A stretch of 20,387 bases of DNA from a virus, in the IMG/VR virus record IMGVR_UViG_3300023292_000069, positions 1 to 20,387 of that record; one strand, 5' to 3'. Shown one piece after another: positions 1-7,178 of the stretch (the stretch's first letter is position 1; each line of letters begins with the position of its first letter). The translations under genes were made by a program, and so were the position numbers. Under the pieces are notes generated by a model. That model had not been told where the DNA came from. It saw only the letters and a program-made list of their open reading frames with translations, and did not search any database.

Positions 1-1
1 C

Positions 2-313
2 GTACAAGCTGGTCTTGCGGTCATATGTACCCACGGATATATTAATCATTATTATGGGGATGGGAGCGGTGATATTAGAGGACTATGGCATCAAGGGTAT
101 ATCGGTATTGAGGGAACAGAAGTAGCTTTCCGGCTGATGGACTTGTTTATCTCTAATGCTTGGGCGAAGAGCAACGAGTGGAAGTATGTCAAGGCAATCA
201 AGAAACTATCCAAGTTACAGCAAAAACCAGCCAAGCCGAAGAAAGTCAAGTGGAAGAAGTCAAGCGGATTAAAAGAGAAGAAACAGGCTTTCGAGGGGGT
301 GGCGGGTGAATAA
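2..313 (+). CDS. C-terminal part of an unrecognised protein, possibly a glycosyltransferase
   Basis: The frame is open from the left edge to a TAA at 311-313 and gives the last 103 residues of a longer protein. The first half holds an aromatic- and His-rich segment (ICTHGYINHYYGDGSGDIRG) followed by LWHQGYIG. The last 45 residues are very Lys-rich (QQKPAKPKKVKWKKSSGLKEKK) and look like a basic, flexible tail. No family is certain. The pattern of a hydrophobic strand, then H-Y-Y-G/D and R-G, resembles the C-terminal end of some phage GT2 glycosyltransferases, and related genes lie 4 kb downstream, so a fifth glycosyltransferase is possible but weakly supported. The stop overlaps the GTG start of the next gene by 8 bases, so the two are probably translationally coupled. 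The start and N-terminus are outside the window. Confidence 0.6.
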   Translation, partial: VQAGLAVICTHGYINHYYGDGSGDIRGLWHQGYIGIEGTEVAFRLMDLFISNAWAKSNEWKYVKAIKKLSKLQQKPAKPKKVKWKKSSGLKEKKQAFEGVAGE

Positions 314-2813
314 GTTCCTAAATGTAATTTCCCTTCTGATTGCCCTGATGGTGATTGTGCCTCTTGCTGTGGCTACCACTTATTATGTTGATGGCCTAAA
401 CGGCGACAACGGAAATACAGGACTTAGTTCTGACGGTACGGCGTGGGCAACGATAGACTATGCCACTAATACCATAACTGTAGGTGATACTTGCTGGATT
501 CGGCTTACGGCTTATTCTGAATATGTACAAATATATACCTCATCTGACAGTGGGACAAGCTGGACAGAGGGGAGCTTCATCGCTTTATATGGGGACACCA
601 ATGGTGTAGTTTGGAGTGATTCTACTGACCCGGAAGGGCCGGTAATCAATGCGGCAGGTAGGGCTGGTTTACTTATTTATCAAAGTTATTGGGATATTTC
701 TGGATTAAAAGTAGTCGGAGGAACGATTGATTGCATAGAATTTGGTAATTGTAATAATGTTAAACTATCTGACTTTACTGCTCATTCCGCAACAGGAACA
801 AACTATGGAAATATAAGGTTTTATCAGTCCCATGACATAACAGTATCTAACGGAAAAATAGCACATGGAGATGGTGATGGGATTCTTATCGGGGATTTCG
901 GTGGAGTCAACTATAATATTACAATAGATAATTGCGAAGTTTGGGATATGCCATGGGACAAAAAAGGCATAAACATGGACCACACCACAGATTACTCTGT
1001 AACGATACAGGATTGTTCTATTCACGATGGAGATAATTACGGAGTTTTACTGAGAGGGGATGATATCCACCTACTTCGTAGTGAGATATACAATTTCACT
1101 ACTTTTTATGGCGTTGTATTAGATACCCCCGATGAAGTTGCAGGATCAAATTCCGTTGTATCTAATGTTATCTATAATTGCAATTATGGAATTATTACTT
1201 CTACAAAATCAATTTGTTCAATTCTCAATAACTCTATTTATGGTATCACTAAATACGGGATATACAGCCAAAACATAATTGATGAATTAATCATAAAGAA
1301 CAACATCATAGAAGATGCAGGACGGGGATTCACGACACTCACGGATGTAGTGGATTTGACGAACAACTGTATGTGGGATATCTCTGGGGCAACCTATTTC
1401 GGATGCGAGACAGGGACAGATGATATATTTGCCGATCCCAACTTTACTTCTGCCACTGAACTTACTCGTACTACCCCTGATCCATGCTGGCAAGCTGGGA
1501 CAGACGTTGGAACGGTACTCGACTTCAATAGCCAGACATTCCCAGACCCTCCGGCAATAGGGGCATACTATGGGCCGGAGCCGACTGCATCACCATTCCC
1601 GGTTGATTCTCCTCCACCGACGCCCTATTTCCCTACACCGACCCGGACCCCAACGACTCCCACTCCGAGCCCGAGTCCGACATCGGCATTAACTCCGACA
1701 CCACAACCCACGCCGACAAGCGCGTTGACCCCGACTCCCCCACCAACGGTGACCCCGACTCCGAGAGTAATCACGCCTACTCCATCGCCATCTCCGACAA
1801 GCGCATTAACTCCAACTCCCAGCCCCAGCCCCAGTCCGGCAGATTTTAAGTATTGGCTAACATCCGGGGTAGGAATTACCAGGACAGTTTATTTTCATTG
1901 GACCGGCGGTGGAAGTTCTCCGTGGGGACCGTATGATATTACGACCACTCCGGCCTATTTGCATGACCGGCCTGAAACCGGAGGGTACTTTCTGTCTATG
2001 GTAGATGGGGTTCCGGGACCGTGGAAAACCAGACCGGAAAGGACGATGCTTGAATTTTGGTCGCCTCCAACTCCGACACCCACACCGAGCGTTACGCCTA
2101 CACCATCCACCACGCCTACCCCGAGCGTTACACCTACTATGACGCCGTCTCCGTCTCCAACTTCCGGGCCGGTATCAACACCGATAGCTGATATTTATAA
2201 TGGGTTCGATGACTTCGATATTGGGGTGAGAAAAAGCGGCTGGACGTTCAGTGGGATAGGAAACGCAGACGTTTACATCCACGAATATTATTACGGCCTG
2301 AACCGGCCGGGATTACAACTGGCGGATGATGGGGATTACTTTACTTCGGAGGCCCTGGTGGGAGTAGACAGAGAGCTGGGTTATTGGATGAGAGGGAGCG
2401 GCACAGGATCGGATAGCTATTTGAGTATCGATGGGAGAGTATATTTCGACCCGTATTATTATTGGTCAAATATTCAAGAGGTTAAGCCATTGCCGCAGGT
2501 GGAGACAAGCACAAGCGGGATCGAGATAATGGATGATGTTCTTTCTTTGAGATTTACCTATCACAAAACTACCGGGGAACTGGCATTGGATGATTTTCTG
2601 TATAATGCAATAACTCCGACTGTAACCCCGACGCCGGTGGGGTACTTGACACCCACCCCGACGCCGGTGGGATATCATACGCCGACACCTACAATCACCC
2701 CGGTCCCGTCACCTTCGGTCGCTCCGACTCCATCGCCGACGCCGGAGGATCAAATGTATAGTATTATTGTTTTACCATTCCAATTCAAGGGCACTCTTAT
2801 AATTGCCGACTAG
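306..2813 (+). CDS. Secreted right-handed beta-helix protein with three Pro/Thr/Ser-rich linkers
   Basis: 835 residues from a GTG start with a G-rich ribosome binding site at about 293-298. Residues 1-24 look like a Sec signal peptide (MNKF, then a hydrophobic stretch ending AVATT). Residues 25-45 have the YYVDGLNGDNGNTGLS opening typical of pectate-lyase-like beta-helix proteins. Residues about 100-400 carry irregular repeats rich in Asn and Ile (such as NNSIYGI and IKNNII), as expected for parallel beta-helix coils. Then come linker 1 (about 425-512), a small beta domain of about 70 residues, linker 2 (about 585-628), a jelly-roll-like domain (about 634-768; the motif LALDDF near its end recalls MAM-like domains), linker 3 (about 770-815) and a 20-residue hydrophobic tail. 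Beta-helices in phages usually bind or cut glycans, but a signal peptide is unusual for a tailspike. No catalytic residues can be assigned. It could be a lysogenic-conversion or exported accessory protein rather than a virion part. Confidence 0.85.
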   Translation: MNKFLNVISLLIALMVIVPLAVATTYYVDGLNGDNGNTGLSSDGTAWATIDYATNTITVGDTCWIRLTAYSEYVQIYTSSDSGTSWTEGSFIALYGDTNGVVWSDSTDPEGPVINAAGRAGLLIYQSYWDISGLKVVGGTIDCIEFGNCNNVKLSDFTAHSATGTNYGNIRFYQSHDITVSNGKIAHGDGDGILIGDFGGVNYNITIDNCEVWDMPWDKKGINMDHTTDYSVTIQDCSIHDGDNYGVLLRGDDIHLLRSEIYNFTTFYGVVLDTPDEVAGSNSVVSNVIYNCNYGIITSTKSICSILNNSIYGITKYGIYSQNIIDELIIKNNIIEDAGRGFTTLTDVVDLTNNCMWDISGATYFGCETGTDDIFADPNFTSATELTRTTPDPCWQAGTDVGTVLDFNSQTFPDPPAIGAYYGPEPTASPFPVDSPPPTPYFPTPTRTPTTPTPSPSPTSALTPTPQPTPTSALTPTPPPTVTPTPRVITPTPSPSPTSALTPTPSPSPSPADFKYWLTSGVGITRTVYFHWTGGGSSPWGPYDITTTPAYLHDRPETGGYFLSMVDGVPGPWKTRPERTMLEFWSPPTPTPTPSVTPTPSTTPTPSVTPTMTPSPSPTSGPVSTPIADIYNGFDDFDIGVRKSGWTFSGIGNADVYIHEYYYGLNRPGLQLADDGDYFTSEALVGVDRELGYWMRGSGTGSDSYLSIDGRVYFDPYYYWSNIQEVKPLPQVETSTSGIEIMDDVLSLRFTYHKTTGELALDDFLYNAITPTVTPTPVGYLTPTPTPVGYHTPTPTITPVPSPSVAPTPSPTPEDQMYSIIVLPFQFKGTLIIAD
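1591..1841 (+). repeat. Pro/Thr/Ser linker 1 with repeated SPTSALTPTP unit
   Basis: This in-frame low-complexity stretch encodes Pro alternating with Thr or Ser. The decapeptide SPTSALTPTP or a close variant occurs about three times, near 1674-1702, 1709-1738 and 1790-1819. The copies differ in wobble positions. The top strand is C-rich here, whereas most of the operon is G-rich. Such linkers form extended stalks between domains and, in exported proteins, are frequent O-glycosylation targets; the glycosylation is inference. Confidence 0.85.
2073..2190 (+). repeat. Pro/Thr/Ser linker 2
   Basis: An in-frame run of TPTP and PSVTPTPS units separates the roughly 70-residue middle domain from the jelly-roll-like domain of the same protein. 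It is shorter than linker 1 and built from the same kind of units, which suggests expansion by slippage or recombination. Confidence 0.75.
2613..2750 (+). repeat. Pro/Thr/Ser linker 3 with 30-bp direct repeat
   Basis: The 17-base string accccgacgccggtggg occurs at 2625-2641 and again at 2655-2671, giving two copies of a ten-residue unit TPTPVGY(L/H)TP. The rest is irregular TPTP and PSP units. The linker joins the jelly-roll-like domain to a short hydrophobic C-terminal tail. Confidence 0.8.
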
Positions 2814-2817
2814 GAGA
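2812..2817 (+). promoter_or_regulatory. Ribosome binding site that fixes the start at 2824
   Basis: AGGAGA lies six bases before ATG 2824. It overlaps the stop of the upstream gene and excludes the in-frame TTG at 2803 as the likely start. Confidence 0.75.
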
Positions 2818-2823
2818 TTAGAT

Positions 2824-3207
2824 ATGAAAGATCAAGTTATGTTATGCGCTTTAATTATGGGGATAATCCTCGGAGCCGTGGGGGGCGTTCTGGTAGGTTT
2901 AGCATTCGGGGAGGCGTTGATATTCTCACCGGGAGAGGAGAAGAACGTCTGGATACAGGTAGAAGAGAGAGAAGGCGGATCGTTTACAATAGACACCGCT
3001 ACAAGCTGGATCGAGATGAGCGACGGGACAAGCTATGTGGCGGAGACTAGTGCGGTAATTAGCGGCAGCCGGGTATACGCCCCGGTAGACGGAAGCAGCT
3101 GGACCACGGGCAGCGAGTATCATTTATTCATCCATTACGGGACGGATAAGACGAACGAGGTTTATATCAATGGGATACAGATACAAGTTGAGGAGGATTT
3201 CGAATGA
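2824..3207 (+). CDS. Small membrane-anchored or exported protein with Ig-like beta domain
   Basis: 127 residues from ATG 2824. Residues 5-30 form one strongly hydrophobic Gly-rich segment (LIMGIILGAVGGVLVGLAFG), a membrane anchor or uncleaved signal. Residues about 38-125 look like a single beta-sandwich: alternating hydrophobic strands, a central FTIDTATSWIEM, and an ending EVYINGIQIQVEE. This pattern resembles the Ig-like N-terminal domains of several phage fibre and baseplate proteins, but no exact family can be named. The gene overlaps the next by 4 bases (ATGA), so it belongs to the same translational unit as the head-tail connectors. A membrane segment in a protein placed at the head-tail junction is unusual. 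It may be a partner of the secreted beta-helix protein encoded just upstream. Confidence 0.7.
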   Translation: MKDQVMLCALIMGIILGAVGGVLVGLAFGEALIFSPGEEKNVWIQVEEREGGSFTIDTATSWIEMSDGTSYVAETSAVISGSRVYAPVDGSSWTTGSEYHLFIHYGTDKTNEVYINGIQIQVEEDFE

Positions 3208-4028
3208 GTTTAATAACGGTAGCAGAGATGGCGTCGTATCTTGAGTGTGAAACAGATGATGCTTTTATGCTGTTGATTCAGGACCCGACGGAAGATTGGT
3301 TCGACCAACAGGTCAATAGGGCGTTAGGCGAAACGGATTATACTTTAGAGCGATATGACGGCACGGGAGATAGCTGGCTGGAGCTTCGTAATTACCCAGT
3401 AACAGCGGTGACCAGGTTAAGCATGGGAGTTCGGGACGGGTTGTGGGTTAAGAATGGCAATACTGATTTAACCCTAGCCAGTGCGTCGATTACCGGAAGC
3501 AATCTGGTTCTAACCTCTTCGGGCGGCGCAGATCCCCATAGCGCGACTATTGCGATCGGGGCCGAGACACTAGCAACGCTGGCGGCTCTGGTGATAGCAG
3601 AGGGACACGGATGGACGGCGGGGGTGAGTGATTCGGCTAACGATGACATCCTGGCAACGGAGATGTTTGACCGGCTGGGGGGTAATGCTAATAATAATAA
3701 GTGTGAGTTTGATATGCCGGATTCCCCATCGGAGGAGAAGTTTGAGATTGACGGAGAGGGGAGCATAAAGCTGAGGGACGGAGTATTTTGTATGGGGACA
3801 AATAATATCTCGGTCACTTATAAAGCGGGGTACACGACTACAACGGTGCCGGGATACCTGAAGCTGGCTATCTTAAAAATGACGAAGGTATTTTATGAGA
3901 TGGTCGATCAGAATATGGAGAACTTTAAGAGCTTTAAGGCAGGAGATGTTTCGAGGGTATTAAAAGATGACCAGGTGCCGAAATTCGTACAGGGTGTAAT
4001 TGCGATGATGCGGAGGCAATCTTTATAA
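3204..4028 (+). CDS. Head-tail connector protein (gp6/gp15-like adaptor)
   Basis: 274 residues, with GAGGAGG just before the ATG and an ATGA overlap with the upstream gene. The N-terminus (LITVAEMASYLE, then a short helical stretch) and the C-terminus (VTYKAGYTTTTVPGYLKLAI, then helices) match the usual pattern of the adaptor that sits below the portal in HK97- and SPP1-type phages: N-terminal helix, beta core ending in V-x-Y-x-A-G-Y, then P-x-x-L-K-x-A. Known members are often 100-200 residues. Here an extra segment (about residues 85-205), containing ETLATLAALVIAEGHGWTAG, enlarges the middle. The protein likely assembles as a ring at the capsid portal and receives the next adaptor, which is encoded immediately downstream with an overlapping start. 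Confidence 0.75.
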   Translation: MSLITVAEMASYLECETDDAFMLLIQDPTEDWFDQQVNRALGETDYTLERYDGTGDSWLELRNYPVTAVTRLSMGVRDGLWVKNGNTDLTLASASITGSNLVLTSSGGADPHSATIAIGAETLATLAALVIAEGHGWTAGVSDSANDDILATEMFDRLGGNANNNKCEFDMPDSPSEEKFEIDGEGSIKLRDGVFCMGTNNISVTYKAGYTTTTVPGYLKLAILKMTKVFYEMVDQNMENFKSFKAGDVSRVLKDDQVPKFVQGVIAMMRRQSL

Positions 4029-4360
4029 TGGGAGTGCCGGGCAAAAAGACAAGTATCACCTTTCAAACCGTGGCGACATCTTCGGACGGAGCGGGCGGCC
4101 AGATCGAAGCGGCTCCGGTATTATATGATACGATCCGGGGGGTATGGTCAACGCTGAGCCGGTACGAGAGATTGATAGTAGGCGCTCCGGGGGAGGCGGC
4201 AGAGTTTATCGCATACTTGAAATATAATGCAACTACCGCCGGAATAACGACGAAGATGGAGGCAGTGGTGGGATCGGATAGGTACGAGATTATGGATATA
4301 GATAATCCGGGGAACCTTAACGATCATTTAGAGATCGGTTGCCGAAGGAAAATCACTTGA
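4028..4360 (+). CDS. Head-tail joining / head closure protein
   Basis: 110 residues, a typical size for the phage head-tail joining family (HK97 gp7 / SPP1 gp16 type). Visible hallmarks are an early beta region (ITFQTVATSSDGAGGQ), a G-V-W-S-T-L strand, and the late sequence DRYEIMDIDNPGNLNDHLEI, which follows the family pattern Y-x-I-x-x-I-x-N-P. The start overlaps the stop of the connector gene by one base (TAATG). The protein probably closes the portal channel and offers the surface to which the tail docks. Its 3' end overlaps the first glycosyltransferase gene by 4 bases. Confidence 0.75.
   Translation: MGVPGKKTSITFQTVATSSDGAGGQIEAAPVLYDTIRGVWSTLSRYERLIVGAPGEAAEFIAYLKYNATTAGITTKMEAVVGSDRYEIMDIDNPGNLNDHLEIGCRRKIT
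4345..4349 (+). promoter_or_regulatory. Ribosome binding site that fixes a TTG start at 4357
   Basis: AAGGA lies seven bases before TTG 4357, which overlaps the upstream stop as TTGA. The earlier in-frame TTG at 4339 has no such site. The favoured start gives an N-terminus MKRLAVISAYNE that matches the first strand of GT2 enzymes. Confidence 0.7.
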
Positions 4361-4968
4361 AAAGATTAGCAGTAATATCAGCTTATAACGAGATCGATTT
4401 TATAAGCGGCGCGATTAAAAGCGTGAGAGGATGGGCGGATAGGATAATTGTAGTGGATGGGGCATGGACGGGATTCCCGCTAATCAATAATGATTTCAAG
4501 AGCACGGATGGAACGATTGAGGAGGCCAGAAGATGGGGGGCCGAAGTCATAATACCGAAGAGAGTTTGGATTAATCAAGTAGAAAAAAGGAACGTATATT
4601 TATTGGCAGAGGATCCGGAAGATTGGTATTTGATTCTTGACGCTGATGAGCGACTGGCAGGTTGGCCGGAATATCCGTTATGGGGCCGGGCATACAATAT
4701 CATAATCATTGGCAACCGGATGAACCCGAGAGCGTATAGTATTGGACTTAGGTTGGTACGCAATACGATCGGTTTGCATTATGAGATGGTGCATAATTAT
4801 CTTGTTGATAATAACGGAGTAGTGGAGTCCGGGGGTACGATAAAGGATTGTATTATTCAACATCTATCTTATCTCCGAAGCGGAGAAAGAAATAAACTAA
4901 AAGATATCTACTCAAATATTCAGTGGGATGAAGAGATATCACGGAGGAGAGAACTTGGAATTGCCTGA
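4357..4968 (+). CDS. GT2-family glycosyltransferase (1 of 4)
   Basis: 203 residues from TTG 4357. The GT-A fold signature is clear: an N-terminal strand KRLAVISAYNE (residues 2-12), a second strand RIIVVDGAW with the STDGT loop typical of nucleotide-sugar binding, and a D-A-D-E motif at residues 95-98 that would coordinate the metal and sugar nucleotide. A later RLVRN (132-136) followed by YEMVHNYLVDN follows the R-L-F-R ... V-H-E pattern of GT2 enzymes related to WaaE/SunS types, with Asn in place of the usual Glu. There is no membrane segment, so it should act in the cytoplasm on a soluble acceptor. It is embedded between head-tail and tail genes and coupled to its neighbours at both ends. 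Donor sugar and acceptor are unknown. Confidence 0.8.
   Translation: MKRLAVISAYNEIDFISGAIKSVRGWADRIIVVDGAWTGFPLINNDFKSTDGTIEEARRWGAEVIIPKRVWINQVEKRNVYLLAEDPEDWYLILDADERLAGWPEYPLWGRAYNIIIIGNRMNPRAYSIGLRLVRNTIGLHYEMVHNYLVDNNGVVESGGTIKDCIIQHLSYLRSGERNKLKDIYSNIQWDEEISRRRELGIA
4943..4948 (+). promoter_or_regulatory. Ribosome binding site that fixes a TTG start at 4955
   Basis: GGAGGA lies six bases before TTG 4955. The alternative in-frame ATG at 4928 has only a poor upstream site, so the TTG is preferred although ATG is generally the stronger codon. Confidence 0.65.
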
Positions 4969-5833
4969 AAAAATTAGAATAGAGTTCAAGCCGTCAGCGG
5001 AGATGGATAGTTACCGGGGGCAAGGTATCGATACCAGGGAAGGGCAGCTGATTTGGACGGTAGAGTGGCGAGTGGGGGTAAGGCTAATAAAGCAATGGCC
5101 GGGAAAATGGAGAAAGGCAACAGAGAAACAGTCAGGCAAACGGCTAGTAACGGCAGTAATGCCAACGACAAAAGGCCGGGAGAAGATGGCCTTACATGCG
5201 ATTGAGTGTTTCTTGCGCCAGGAATGGGAGAACAAGGAACTGGTAATTGTGAACGAAGGCGATGCCTTTTTAATGAAACAGTCTAACCCGATAGTAAGGG
5301 AGGTTCTGGTGGAGAGGGGCCGGAACAATGGCTGGATGCGAAATATCGGGGATCGGCTGGCGGACGGGGATTATATTATCCGGTGGGATGATGATGATAT
5401 CCACCACCCCGGCAGGATCCGGGCGCAGATGAACGCGGTCGAAACGATCGGAGCGGTAGCAACGTCTTTAAAATATCGGATACATTATTTTATAGATACT
5501 GATCAAGCATATATATTCTCTTGTAAGGGGGAGGGATTAATACTCTATAAAAATGAGGGGCATAGATACTTCGAGGAAAATGAAGAGCTGGGCGGTACGG
5601 ATGGCGCGTTTTACGGAGAATACGCCGGGGAGGTATGTACTAAAGATAACTGGCCGGGATTATATATCAGGATTTACCACGGGACTAATATTTGCTCAAG
5701 AGATCATATCGCGAAACGGATGCCGAAGGATTTAAAGAAAGGAGAATGGAGACTGGCGGGGCCGTGGAACGAAAAAGGATTGAAGATATACTTGAAGAGT
5801 GCTGTAGATAATTTCAAAAAGGCCATAAAATAA
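4955..5833 (+). CDS. GT2-family glycosyltransferase (2 of 4)
   Basis: 292 residues from TTG 4955. An N-terminal extension of about 60 residues, with no recognised domain and ending in basic residues, precedes the GT-A domain. That domain begins at RLVTAVMPTTKGR (around residue 69). It has a second strand ELVIVNEGD, the segment ERGRNNGWMRNIGDRLADGD typical of GT2 enzymes, and four consecutive aspartates at 145-148 in IIRWDDDDIHHPGRI, the DxD metal site. The C-terminal third contains a FSCKGEG strand and several Trp residues, perhaps the acceptor side. No transmembrane segment is visible. The gene overlaps the previous one by 14 bases and is followed by a 33-base gap, the longest in the window. 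A cytoplasmic role in modifying a virion component is inferred from position only. Confidence 0.85.
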   Translation: MELPEKIRIEFKPSAEMDSYRGQGIDTREGQLIWTVEWRVGVRLIKQWPGKWRKATEKQSGKRLVTAVMPTTKGREKMALHAIECFLRQEWENKELVIVNEGDAFLMKQSNPIVREVLVERGRNNGWMRNIGDRLADGDYIIRWDDDDIHHPGRIRAQMNAVETIGAVATSLKYRIHYFIDTDQAYIFSCKGEGLILYKNEGHRYFEENEELGGTDGAFYGEYAGEVCTKDNWPGLYIRIYHGTNICSRDHIAKRMPKDLKKGEWRLAGPWNEKGLKIYLKSAVDNFKKAIK

Positions 5834-5866
5834 TTATGGTCTAACCGAAAAAAGGAGAAGAGGTAA

Positions 5867-6511
5867 ATGAAAAAGGTGGCGATATTATTGCCGACAATGA
5901 AAAAGTTTGTCATGACCCTGCCGGATACCCTGAAGCAGCTGGATAAAAAAACAGTATATCCAGAGGTGGGGGTGTTCGTGTTTTATGACGCGGACCCGGT
6001 GGGATTCAGGAATCTTGACTCATCGGAATATAAGATGAGCGTGGCAGGAATTACTAGCGATCGGATCGTCGAGAGGGTAGGGGCAATAAATAAATTGTAT
6101 GAGGGGCTGGATAGCAAGGCTGATTTATATTTGACCTGGATGCCGGATGCTGATCCGTGGGAGAAAGGTTGGCTGGCTAAGGCGGTGGACTTGTTTGATG
6201 ATAAGTTCGGGCGCGGAGCGGGTTTGCTTGAGCTGAGAGGGGAGATAATAATGTTTAACAAAAAATTCATCCGGGTAATGGACCTGCCGGAGAATACCTG
6301 CGTCCCCCCGAATTATATCCGGTACAACTGGGACAAAGAATTGATTGACCGGGCGAAGATTATGGAGATTTACGCGAAGGGGAAGGGACCCCGGAGAAAG
6401 CCGGAAGAGATCAGTCAAATCCGTGATACTCATATCCGGGTTAATGACAATGTCGTATTCAACCGGCGGGAACGGAACTGGCTTATGGCGGAGGCTACCA
6501 ATAATGAATAA
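5867..6511 (+). CDS. Glycosyltransferase-like protein, GT-A type (3 of 4)
   Basis: 214 residues from ATG 5867, with AAGGAG nine bases upstream. It starts with the strand KKVAILLPTMKKF. A second strand is VGVFVFYDADP. A third region, DLYLTWMPDADPWEKGWL, contains an Asp-x-Asp (D94, D96) at the place where GT2 enzymes hold the metal. This is followed by a helix and a strand GLLELRGEIIMFNKKF that resembles the acceptor-loop strand. The C-terminus (HIRVNDNVVFNRRERNWL) contains VNDN, close to the motif that often ends the catalytic core. The sequence is more divergent than the two upstream genes, and it could be an inactive or specialised member. It overlaps the fourth glycosyltransferase gene by 8 bases. 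Confidence 0.65.
   Translation: MKKVAILLPTMKKFVMTLPDTLKQLDKKTVYPEVGVFVFYDADPVGFRNLDSSEYKMSVAGITSDRIVERVGAINKLYEGLDSKADLYLTWMPDADPWEKGWLAKAVDLFDDKFGRGAGLLELRGEIIMFNKKFIRVMDLPENTCVPPNYIRYNWDKELIDRAKIMEIYAKGKGPRRKPEEISQIRDTHIRVNDNVVFNRRERNWLMAEATNNE
6490..6494 (+). promoter_or_regulatory. Ribosome binding site that fixes the start at 6504
   Basis: GGAGG lies nine bases before ATG 6504. The frame is open further upstream to 6345, but that part lies inside the previous gene and encodes Arg-rich sequence without family features, so the start at 6504 is preferred. Confidence 0.75.
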
Positions 6512-7178
6512 CACGCTGGCAATACTGATACCGACCCGACATCGACCAGAGATATTGAAACAATGCCTGGCTGACTTGAAGTGGCGGGTAGCATATAGAC
6601 CGGTAATGGTTTATCTGGTATTTGACGGAGACTGGGAAGGGTATAAGGATTTTGATCAGCAGATATTCAATCAGAGCTTTGCCGGTCAGATATTTCATAT
6701 CGAACACTCGGAATATATAGAGGCAATCAATGATATGGCAAAGCTGGCTTATGCCGCCGGGCATAAATATTTCCTACCGTGGAGCGATGATAGTTTCTTA
6801 AAGGGGGAAAGACCGCTAAGGAAGGCGATAGACGCGCTACGGGTGGCTGAGGGGCCGGGCAACCCCGTTGTTATGGCGATGAACAATCCTTACTGGGGAG
6901 ATCGGCTGGGGACTCATGCAATACTTAACCGGGCGATGGTGGATTATCTGGATTACGGCAATGGCGAGATATTCTATCCGAGGTACAGGCACTATGGCGG
7001 GGATAATGAGCTGACGGCTCGGGCGAAGAGGGGAGGTTATTTTCATTTCATCGAAGAGGTGGGGATAGAACATCCACCGCCGACAGAGACGCAGGGCAAT
7101 CCGTCGATGGTGCATAAGGACCATGATGGAAAACTATGGAGGGAGAGAAAGAGAGCGATAGATGCCGGCGCAGTCTAA
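6504..7178 (+). CDS. GT2-family glycosyltransferase (4 of 4)
   Basis: 224 residues from ATG 6504. The first strand TLAILIPTRHRP and the following helix are typical of GT2 enzymes. The strand VMVYLVFDGD comes next, then a helix SEYIEAINDMAKLAYAAGHK and the motif WSDDS (94-97), which stands in the DxD position. Near the C-terminus, HYGGDNELTARAKRGGYF with D167-N-E169 fits the acceptor-side acidic motif and its downstream Arg. A final EVGIEHPP strand completes the fold. No membrane helix is seen. It overlaps the upstream gene by 8 bases and the downstream tail gene by 17, so it is co-translated with structural genes. It probably uses a nucleotide sugar, but donor and acceptor cannot be read from the sequence. 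Confidence 0.8.
   Translation: MNNTLAILIPTRHRPEILKQCLADLKWRVAYRPVMVYLVFDGDWEGYKDFDQQIFNQSFAGQIFHIEHSEYIEAINDMAKLAYAAGHKYFLPWSDDSFLKGERPLRKAIDALRVAEGPGNPVVMAMNNPYWGDRLGTHAILNRAMVDYLDYGNGEIFYPRYRHYGGDNELTARAKRGGYFHFIEEVGIEHPPPTETQGNPSMVHKDHDGKLWRERKRAIDAGAV

Noticed and set aside
5834-5866. Gap between the second and third glycosyltransferase genes considered for a promoter or terminator
   Set aside because: Only 33 bases, containing a ribosome binding site and an A-rich stretch; no stem-loop and no convincing -35/-10 pair.
6345-6503. Upstream extension of the fourth glycosyltransferase frame
   Set aside because: Arg-rich translation without GT2 features, overlapping the third glycosyltransferase gene. 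The ribosome binding site and the strand motif support the start at 6504.
4357-7178. Glycosyltransferases considered as DNA-modifying enzymes like T4 glucosyltransferases
   Set aside because: The T4 enzymes have a GT-B fold, whereas these show GT-A acidic motifs. No gene for a modified nucleotide is present in the window. DNA as acceptor is not excluded, only less likely.
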